Shown here: piece by piece, positions 58,170 through 64,000 of the stretch
Layout of the letters: the number at the start of each line of letters is the position of its first letter
Numbering within the stretch: position 1 is the stretch's first letter
Assembly: GCA_019217005.1 (NCBI GenBank)
Contig: JAHBNG010000029.1
Location: forward strand, 62,001 to 126,000
Origin: Chloroflexi bacterium TSY
GTDB lineage: Bacteria; Chloroflexota; Anaerolineae; Caldilineales; Caldilineaceae
Length of the DNA: 64,000 bases
Direction: 5' to 3'
Translations under genes and position numbers: made by a program
The notes under the pieces: model-generated
Database searches by the model: none
Seen by the model: only the letters and a program-made list of their open reading frames with translations
What the model was told of the DNA's origin: nothing

Positions 58170-58446
58170 GGTTTAACGTACCCCTATCAAAACGCAGTAA
58201 CTATTTAAGATTATTCCAAACATAAAGCGCCCAGCGCATCGAAACATAAAGCGCCCAGCGCATCGAATGGATTAGATGTTGCGTATTGCATATTGCAGTG
58301 CTCAGTATAGAAACTTAAGTATATCCTATACTGTAGTCAGACTAACAATTCGAGAACAGACAGAATGTTCTGACACAATGCAAACATTTTGCTAATGCGA
58401 TGCATATATTTAAATTGTATACTAGACCACAAATGAAGAAAAAGGG
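58170..58446. other. Spacer with a 24-bp tandem duplication
   Basis: AAACATAAAGCGCCCAGCGC-ATCG is repeated exactly twice (58218-58241, 58242-58265). The remainder has no gene. The promoter of clpB must lie between here and 58563; no CIRCE element (TTAGCACTC) was seen. Confidence 0.6.
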
Positions 58447-58525
58447 GAGCGTGTCCCAAAGTGTGTAACTGTTGCCGATTCTCTGACCGAGCGGCGTCCA
58501 TTTACACACTATGTGGTACATACTC
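58447..58525. repeat. ~79-bp palindromic element, copy E
   Basis: GAGCGTGTCCCAAAGTGTGT to TATGTGGTACATACTC. A-rich flanks make the target duplication hard to define. It ends 38 bp before the clpB start and so lies in its leader or promoter. Confidence 0.75.
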
Positions 58526-58563
58526 AAAAAATAAGAATGGTATCCATTGGAGGATTTCAATAG

Positions 58564-61071
58564 ATGAGATTTGATAAATTTACACAAAAGGCTCAGGAAG
58601 CCGTTGTCGAATCCAACAACTTGGCCGAACAATACAACCATCCAACGCTTGAGCCAGAACATATGCTGGCGGCGTTGTTACAACAAGATGGCGGCGTTGT
58701 TCCTGCAGTCATCAACAAGATTGGCAACGATCTTACCACCATCTTGCGCGAAGCACAGGATATCGCTCACAATATGAAGGATGATTATACCTCAACAGAG
58801 CATTTACTGATGGCGATGGCGTCCAAAGGCGGGCGTGTGCAGCAACTGCTCAACCGTCATGGCATTGATTACAATGCGATTATGCAAGCTCTGGCGAGCG
58901 TCCGCGGCAATCAACGGGTAACAACGGACAATCCGGAAGCGCAATATGAGGCACTGAGCAAATATGGTCGCGATCTGACCGAAGAGGCGCGCAAGGGGAA
59001 GTTGGATCCCGTCATCGGGCGTGATGAAGAGATCCGGCGCGTCATTCAGATTCTGAGCAGACGCACCAAGAACAATCCTGTTCTGATTGGCGAACCAGGT
59101 GTCGGAAAGACTGCAATTGCCGAGGGCCTGGCGCAACGAATTATTAACGGCGACGTTCCGACAGGTCTACGTGATAAGAAATTGATCGCCTTGGATTTGG
59201 GTGCCTTGGTCGCCGGTGCAAAATACCGAGGAGAGTTTGAAGAGCGGTTGAAGGCTGTGCTACAAGAAATTAAGGCCGCAGAGGGTGAGATTCTGCTCTT
59301 CATTGACGAGATGCATACGCTCGTCGGAGCTGGCGCAGCCGAGGGGAGTATGGATGCCGGTAATATGCTCAAGCCAATGCTCGCGCGCGGCGAACTTCAC
59401 ACGATTGGTGCCACAACCTTAGATGAATATCGTCAATATATCGAGAAGGACGCTGCATTGGAGCGACGTTTTCAACCCGTTTATGTTGAACAGCCTAGCG
59501 TGGAAGATACGATTAGCATTCTGCGTGGTCTCAAAGAGCGCTACGAAGTCCATCATGGCGTGCGCATCACCGACAGTGCTGCAATTGCGGCTGCTACGCT
59601 CAGCAATCGCTATATCACAGACCGTTTTCTACCAGACAAGGCCATCGATCTCATCGACGAGGCAGCGTCACGGCTGCGTATGCAGATCGATTCCAAGCCA
59701 CAGGAGCTAGATGAGATCGACCGTCAAGTTATGCAGCTTGAGATCGAGCGAGAGGCGCTTAAGAAGGAAAAGGACAAAGCCAGTCTCGAACGTCTGAATG
59801 CCTTAGAAAAAGAATTGGCCAACTTGAAGGAAGAGAGTGCCCAGATCACAAGCCGCTGGGATGCAGAGCGCGAGTCGATTATTGCGATGCGGACACTAAA
59901 GGAAGAGATCGATCAAGTGCGGACCGAGATCGAACAAGCCGAGCGAGCGTATGATTTGCAAAAAGCGGCGGAGCTGCGCTATGGCAAAATGGGGCAACTA
60001 GAAAGCAAGCTTGCCCAAGCGGAAGAGCGAGTACGCCAGTTACAAGAACATGGTGCACTGCTCAAAGAAGAAGTTGACGGTGACGAAATCGCAACCGTTG
60101 TCAGCAAATGGACGGGCATTCCCATCTCCAAACTAATGGAGGGTGAGGTTCAGAAGCTACTTCAGTTGGAAAGCGAACTGCATACGCGCGTCATCGGACA
60201 AGAGGAAGCGGTCCAGGCTGTCTCTGCGGCTATCCGCCGAAGCCGGGCTGGATTACAGGATCCAAACCGACCCATTGGTAGCTTCATCTTCTTGGGACCA
60301 ACCGGTGTGGGGAAGACTGAGCTAGCCCGGACGCTTGCGGCCTATCTCTTTGACGATGAACAAAACATCGTACGCATCGACATGAGTGAGTATCAAGAGC
60401 GACATACCGTTGCCAGACTGATTGGTGCGCCTCCTGGCTACGTAGGCTACGATCAGGGTGGTCAATTGACCGAGGCGGTACGACGGCGTCCCTATTCGGT
60501 GGTGCTCTTCGATGAGATCGAAAAGGCTCATCCCGAGGTTTTCAACGTACTGCTTCAGGTATTAGACGACGGTCGCTTGACTGATTCCCAAGGAAGGACA
60601 GTTGATTTTCGCAATACCGTCATCATCATGACGAGTAATCTGGGTAGTCAACACATATTGGATGTGGAAGATGGAGACGAGGGTGAGATGCAGCGCCGCG
60701 TAATTGAAGTGCTCCATGCCAGCTTCCGACCTGAATTTTTGAATCGCATCGATGAGACCATTATCTTCCATCGACTTCATCAGGACCAGTTGGGTGCCAT
60801 CATCGAGATCCAGCTTGGTCATTTGCGTAGGCGATTGGCTGAGCGCAACATCAGCATCGAGTTGACAGGAGCAGCCAAAGAGCGACTGGTGCAAGAGGGT
60901 TATGACCCAGCCTTTGGTGCTCGCCCACTCAAGCGTGTTCTCCAGCAGCGCATTGCCGATCCGCTTGCCATGAAGATTCTGGAAGGCAGCATTTATGACG
61001 GCGAGCATATACAAGTGGACGTGATGGGTGATGAACTAAGCTTTACGGCGGTGGAGGCAATGGAGCGGTAA
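58564..61071 (+). CDS. clpB: ATP-dependent disaggregase ClpB
   Basis: An 835-residue Hsp100 chaperone that pulls polypeptides out of aggregates together with DnaK. The N-terminal Clp domain is residues 1-145; NBD1 has Walker [14 protein letters not shown] and the DEMH Walker B; a coiled-coil middle domain (about 400-510) is the ClpB mark; NBD2 has [13 protein letters not shown] and [11 protein letters not shown]. It is slightly shorter than usual. GGAGGATTTCAAT precedes the ATG. hsp20 lies 1.7 kb downstream. A terminator follows at 61144. Confidence 0.97.
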   Translation: MRFDKFTQKAQEAVVESNNLAEQYNHPTLEPEHMLAALLQQDGGVVPAVINKIGNDLTTILREAQDIAHNMKDDYTSTEHLLMAMASKGGRVQQLLNRHGIDYNAIMQALASVRGNQRVTTDNPEAQYEALSKYGRDLTEEARKGKLDPVIGRDEEIRRVIQILSRRTKNNPVLIGEPGVGKTAIAEGLAQRIINGDVPTGLRDKKLIALDLGALVAGAKYRGEFEERLKAVLQEIKAAEGEILLFIDEMHTLVGAGAAEGSMDAGNMLKPMLARGELHTIGATTLDEYRQYIEKDAALERRFQPVYVEQPSVEDTISILRGLKERYEVHHGVRITDSAAIAAATLSNRYITDRFLPDKAIDLIDEAASRLRMQIDSKPQELDEIDRQVMQLEIEREALKKEKDKASLERLNALEKELANLKEESAQITSRWDAERESIIAMRTLKEEIDQVRTEIEQAERAYDLQKAAELRYGKMGQLESKLAQAEERVRQLQEHGALLKEEVDGDEIATVVSKWTGIPISKLMEGEVQKLLQLESELHTRVIGQEEAVQAVSAAIRRSRAGLQDPNRPIGSFIFLGPTGVGKTELARTLAAYLFDDEQNIVRIDMSEYQERHTVARLIGAPPGYVGYDQGGQLTEAVRRRPYSVVLFDEIEKAHPEVFNVLLQVLDDGRLTDSQGRTVDFRNTVIIMTSNLGSQHILDVEDGDEGEMQRRVIEVLHASFRPEFLNRIDETIIFHRLHQDQLGAIIEIQLGHLRRRLAERNISIELTGAAKERLVQEGYDPAFGARPLKRVLQQRIADPLAMKILEGSIYDGEHIQVDVMGDELSFTAVEAMER

Positions 61072-61143
61072 ACCGATGTTGTGACAAATTAGAGACGACC
61101 AAATCTCAGGTTACACATCCCTGTGATTCTTTTACAATTACTC

Positions 61144-61182
61144 AAAGAGAATCCCTGTTCGCGCGAACAGGGATTCTCTTTT
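61144..61182 (+). terminator. Terminator after clpB
   Basis: AAAGAGAATCCCTGTTCGC pairs with GCGAACAGGGATTCTCTTT, a perfect 19-bp stem ending in a T-run. Confidence 0.92.
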
Positions 61183-61254
61183 CCTGGATTTTGTAGTAAA
61201 TGTGGTAGAATTCTCTTATTCGCCCAAACCTGATTCTTCAAAATAGAGGGATTC

Positions 61255-62034
61255 ATGAATTCTCCAGATACAGAGACACTGGATCAAACAATCGAAGAGC
61301 AAAAAAGCAAAGACGTAAAGGGTTCTCCGCAATCTCCAGAGATGACTTTAGCCAACGAAATTATTGAGGCGCTTGATGAACGCCCCGCCGCCAAAATGGT
61401 GCGCGATACGGTGACAACGATTGGTCTTGAACGGGCCAATGCGTTTTTCCAGCAGACATTGGAGATTGAAGCCAATGGTGGCATGGAAACGGCCAATGGC
61501 AAGAGACGGCGGACACCAGGTGGCGTCTTTCTTTATTTAGTGCGCAAGAACGTCTCAACAGAGGAACGAAAAGCTATCTTCCCCAAAAATGGGAAACCGA
61601 GCGCAAACAGAAAAAAGAAATCCAGTGCGAAACCCGCAGTCGACCCACTCAAATGGGAAGATGCGTTGAAGTATGCTCGCGCACTCCTGCAACATGAGAA
61701 AGGACAAGCAAGAAGCGTGGAAGTCAAATTGATCGGCCGCCCAGCCAAGGTTGCCAAGACCCAATCGTGTATGGTTGTGATGATGGAGGGAAAGGGTGCG
61801 CCCAAGTCACTGCCAAAAGGATTGCCAACCCCTCCCGAACAGTCTCAATCGTTCGCTGTCTTCATTTCGAATAAGCATTGGAAAAAAGCAAGCGAAGAAT
61901 TAAAAGTAAGTAAGAACGCCGAGCTGTTGGTACGCGGACACCCAGTCTTTCAGCCAGAAAAAGCGATGACGATGCTGTTAGCCCAAGCAGTTGAAGTGAT
62001 CGAACGAAAGCCCAAAAAGCCAAAGACCGAATAG
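61255..62034 (+). CDS. PHAX-type RNA-binding domain protein
   Basis: A 259-residue basic protein. Residues about 40-105 (MVRDTVTTIGLERANAFFQQ, TLEIEANGGMET, KRRRTPGGVFLYLVR) match the PHAX RNA-binding domain, best known from the eukaryotic snRNA export adaptor. A Lys-rich linker (about 112-130) and a C-terminal domain (LKWEDALKYARALLQHEKGQ..., about 135-250) follow; the latter looks like a nucleic-acid-binding OB/single-strand type fold and is not recognised. It likely binds structured RNA. Its stop lay 14 bases before the DUF2905 start until a ~79-bp element came between them. Confidence 0.8.
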   Translation: MNSPDTETLDQTIEEQKSKDVKGSPQSPEMTLANEIIEALDERPAAKMVRDTVTTIGLERANAFFQQTLEIEANGGMETANGKRRRTPGGVFLYLVRKNVSTEERKAIFPKNGKPSANRKKKSSAKPAVDPLKWEDALKYARALLQHEKGQARSVEVKLIGRPAKVAKTQSCMVVMMEGKGAPKSLPKGLPTPPEQSQSFAVFISNKHWKKASEELKVSKNAELLVRGHPVFQPEKAMTMLLAQAVEVIERKPKKPKTE

Positions 62035-62054
62035 ACATCAGAAACCTCATGACC

Positions 62055-62133
62055 GAGTGTGTACCACAATGTGTGTGATTGGACGCCACTCAGTCAGAGG
62101 ATCGACTGTATTTACACACTTTGGGACACACTC
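62055..62133. repeat. ~79-bp palindromic element, copy F (reference copy)
   Basis: GAGTGTGTACCACAATGTGT to CACTTTGGGACACACTC. An exact 9-bp duplication CTCATGACC flanks it (62046-62054 and 62134-62142). The duplication contains the ATG of the DUF2905 gene, so the start codon was duplicated and the gene survived the insertion. This copy fixes the family size and target duplication length. Confidence 0.92.
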
Positions 62134-62136
62134 CTC

Positions 62137-62358
62137 ATGACCGAAATCGGACGTGTTCTGATCTTCGCCGGACTCGGCATTTTTCTTCTCGGTCTGATCC
62201 TTACCGCCATTGGACGGGTTCCCGGTGCAGGTCGTCTGCCCGGGGATTTTGTCTACCGTGGCGATAACATAACAGTCTTCGCCCCCATCGGAACTATGAT
62301 CCTCCTCAGTCTTATCCTCACGATTGCGATCAATATTGTTGTGCGATTCCTGCGTTAA
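62137..62358 (+). CDS. DUF2905 small membrane protein
   Basis: A 73-residue protein with two transmembrane helices (VLIFAGLGIFLLGLILTAIG and MILLSLILTIAINIVVRFL) joined by the family loop PGAGRLPGDFVYRGDN. Function unknown. The ATG at 62137 lies in a 9-bp target duplication made by the adjacent ~79-bp element. The original upstream ATG (62049) now reads into the element and stops after nine codons. No ribosome-binding site precedes the working ATG, so translation may be weak, or coupled to the nine-codon upstream frame. Confidence 0.85.
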   Translation: MTEIGRVLIFAGLGIFLLGLILTAIGRVPGAGRLPGDFVYRGDNITVFAPIGTMILLSLILTIAINIVVRFLR

Positions 62359-62451
62359 CTTCTCAATTTGTCACACAAACAGAATGCCTGTTGACATCAC
62401 TCGTTTTGACTATAGTGAAATCTGATAGAGAACGATAGTTTTCGCTGACCC

Positions 62452-62517
62452 ATCTTCCCGGAAGGGGTCACAAATCGCCCCGCCTACTCTGCAATATCTG
62501 ACCCCTTCCGGGAAGAT
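62452..62517. repeat. Perfect 19-bp inverted repeat, terminator-like
   Basis: ATCTTCCCGGAAGGGGTCA (62452-62470) and its exact complement (62499-62517) surround a 28-base loop. No T-run follows. It lies between the convergence-free DUF2905 and hsp20 genes. A mobile element remnant or an RNA hairpin are both possible. Confidence 0.7.
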
Positions 62518-62631
62518 TCAGAACTCGTGTTTTCAAACTGACTTCACTTTAGATGGCAAATTCTCTGACAAACTTCTTACGTTTCGCATACGTCAATCTA
62601 ACATAAGTACGATATAGTAAGCAGTATAAGT

Positions 62632-62711
62632 GAGTGTGTACCACAAAGTATGTAAGTGGAGCAGGTTCTCTGATTTGTGTAGTCTCCATTTACACACATT
62701 GGGACACACTC
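62632..62711. repeat. ~79-bp palindromic element, copy G
   Basis: GAGTGTGTACCACAAAGTAT to CATTGGGACACACTC. GTATAAG lies close to both ends (left CAGTATAAGT, right TCGTATAAGT), a likely 9-bp duplication with changes. It is upstream of hsp20. Confidence 0.8.
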
Positions 62712-62814
62712 TCGTATAAGTAATCACCGGATCGCAAGAAGTTGCTGGTTTGTTGCATCCTTGTGGATGTAACTGTGATGCAAGTATATCAAAATTATTT
62801 GGAGGATAAAGAAT

Positions 62815-63261
62815 ATGACTGCTTTGGTTCAATGGCACCCAACGAGAGAAATGGCAACCTTACGCCGCAATATGGATCGGATCTTTCACGAAGCCTTTGG
62901 TCCTTCGCTGCTCGATAAATATAATGGTGGAACGACCGCTATTGCCCTAAATGTAGCCGAAGAAGAAGATGCCTATATCATCACAGCGTCTGTTCCAGGT
63001 ATTGCACCGGACGCGCTTGAGGTTTCATTTAACGATGGTCTGCTCACGGTAAAAGGTGAGGTAATCGATGAGAGCGAATCGAAAGAAGCAAACTATCACC
63101 TGCGTGAACGACACTTTGGTCAGTACAGTCGGAGCATTCGTTTGCCCGCTACTATCGATGCAGATGCAATTGAAGCGGTTCACGAGAATGGAGTATTGAC
63201 CCTGACCTTACCCAAGGCAGAAGATGCCAGACCAAAACGGATTGAGGTAAAAGGTAAGTAA
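62815..63261 (+). CDS. Small heat-shock protein (Hsp20/alpha-crystallin)
   Basis: A 148-residue holdase chaperone. The alpha-crystallin domain (about 45-135) has ALNVAEEEDAYIITASVPG, the signature GVLTLTLPK (GxLxLxLPK) and YHLRERHFGQYSRSIRLP. The C-terminus ends in a short basic tail (RIEVKGK). It binds unfolding proteins for later recovery by DnaK/ClpB; clpB is 1.7 kb upstream. GGAGGATAAAGAAT precedes the ATG. A terminator follows at 63363. Confidence 0.93.
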   Translation: MTALVQWHPTREMATLRRNMDRIFHEAFGPSLLDKYNGGTTAIALNVAEEEDAYIITASVPGIAPDALEVSFNDGLLTVKGEVIDESESKEANYHLRERHFGQYSRSIRLPATIDADAIEAVHENGVLTLTLPKAEDARPKRIEVKGK

Positions 63262-63362
63262 CGGATCTACGAGTTGCTCTCACGGTATTGGCTGTTGAGC
63301 AGTAAGTAAACTTCCTATCTTGTATACAAATATACTCGATTATTTGTATAATCGATTTCAAA

Positions 63363-63410
63363 AACGCCAAGGGTCGATGCGTAATAGACGCATCGACCCT
63401 TGGCGTTTTT
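63363..63410 (+). terminator. Terminator after hsp20
   Basis: AACGCCAAGGGTCGATGCG and its exact complement form a 19-bp stem with a 7-base loop, then a T-run. Confidence 0.93.
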
Positions 63411-63590
63411 GGTTGAACCATCGGAGAGCTGTTTCACCCATGCAACGCATTCTCTTGCTCTTGCACCCAACGTGAAACGCACCCGTGCTCTTGCTCTATT
63501 TGAAAACTACCTCCAGTGGCAGTACAATTTATTGATTGGATATTGCTTCGAAACTTTCCGGTAAAACACGAGAGCTCAAAACAAAACATT

Positions 63591-64000
63591 ATGCCCAAAC
63601 GAACAGACATCTCCTCTATTTTGATCATCGGCTCTGGCCCGATTGTCATTGGCCAAGCATGTGAATTTGACTACTCAGGTGCACAAGCGTGCAAAGCATT
63701 GCGTCAGGAAGGTTACCGCGTCGTGCTGGTCAATTCAAATCCAGCAACCATCATGACCGATCCGGATTTGGCAGACGCGACCTATATTGAACCACTGACT
63801 GTAGACATCGTAAGCAAAATTATCGCCAAAGAGAGGCCTGATGCGCTGTTGCCGACGGTAGGTGGACAGACCGGGATCAATTTGGCCGTCAGCCTAGCTG
63901 AAGCTGGCATACTAGAGAAACATAACGTTGAGCTGATCGGAGCGAATTTGCGGGCAATGCAGGTGGCCGAAGACCGCGAATTGTTCAAGCAAGCCATGAC
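63591..64000 (+). CDS. carB: Carbamoyl-phosphate synthase large subunit, N-terminal part
   Basis: The first 136 residues of CarB, cut by the window edge. [20 protein letters not shown] and [20 protein letters not shown] are the nearly invariant start of the enzyme; [12 protein letters not shown] and [13 protein letters not shown] follow. It makes carbamoyl phosphate for arginine and pyrimidine synthesis with the small subunit CarA, which is not upstream. No typical ribosome-binding site is seen before the ATG. The 180 bases upstream hold no gene. Confidence 0.95.
   Translation, partial: MPKRTDISSILIIGSGPIVIGQACEFDYSGAQACKALRQEGYRVVLVNSNPATIMTDPDLADATYIEPLTVDIVSKIIAKERPDALLPTVGGQTGINLAVSLAEAGILEKHNVELIGANLRAMQVAEDRELFKQAM

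Noticed and set aside
58564..58570. CIRCE heat-shock operator upstream of clpB
   Set aside because: No TTAGCACTC-N9-GAGTGCTAA-like sequence in the spacer; the inverted repeat there is a ~79-bp element.

Overview
The window looks like a chromosome segment of a Chloroflexota-type bacterium. The evidence is circumstantial: secreted proteins with Pro/Thr linkers and Y/W-LP-L/I-I/V motifs (15.1-15.7 kb, 41.6 kb), an slr1658/slr1659 pair, a DUF4058 protein, leaderless TATAAT promoters and a long DnaE with an extended C-terminus. No rRNA, tRNA or CRISPR array was seen. Housekeeping genes (dnaE, clpB, hsp20, carB, a phosphofructokinase, iolG, an RNA helicase) lie between accessory and decaying stretches.

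Layout. 0.2-1.75 kb: a decayed IS701-like element. 1.8-10.1 kb: small metabolic genes (SDR, MDR, alkyltransferase-like protein, Dabb protein, aminotransferase, ribokinase, glycerophosphodiesterase), a broken enolase-superfamily gene and a half-length MFS protein. 10.2-13.0 kb: an ECF sigma factor fused to ankyrin repeats, and a MerR/GyrI-type regulator. 13.3-19.6 kb: a CE15-like esterase, a secreted protein, a GT-C glycosyltransferase, a GNAT. 19.8-24.0 kb: dnaE. 24.3-37.3 kb: a minus-strand signalling region. It reads, in transcription order, solute-binding protein, hybrid kinase with SpoIIE phosphatase, slr1658-type ATPase, slr1659-type partner, dCACHE-HAMP-cyclase-like receptor, and MscS channel with a cyclic-nucleotide-binding domain; a decayed second solute-binding/phosphatase module lies beside it. 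37.7-41.7 kb: a TolB-like lipoprotein, a cloverleaf-shaped RNA candidate and a divergent tyrosine recombinase. 41.8-47 kb: a phnDCE-like phosphonate transporter and a di-haem peroxidase gene. 47.8-58 kb: IS110, FeoB, phosphofructokinase, iolG, RNA helicase, IS481-like element, glutaredoxin. 58.5-64 kb: clpB, a PHAX-domain protein, DUF2905, hsp20, carB (runs off the right edge).

The most striking feature is a set of short non-autonomous mobile elements. I resolve a 215-bp family (3 copies, 5-bp target duplications), a 155-bp family (2 copies, 8-bp duplications), a ~79-bp palindromic family (7 copies, 9-bp duplications in the best cases), an ~82-bp family and an ~85-bp family. Three genes are interrupted: the cyclase-like receptor, the slr1658-type ATPase and the di-haem peroxidase. 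In each case, removing the element and one copy of the target duplication on paper restores one continuous reading frame. Elements are also nested in each other, so the insertions are layered and at least some are recent.
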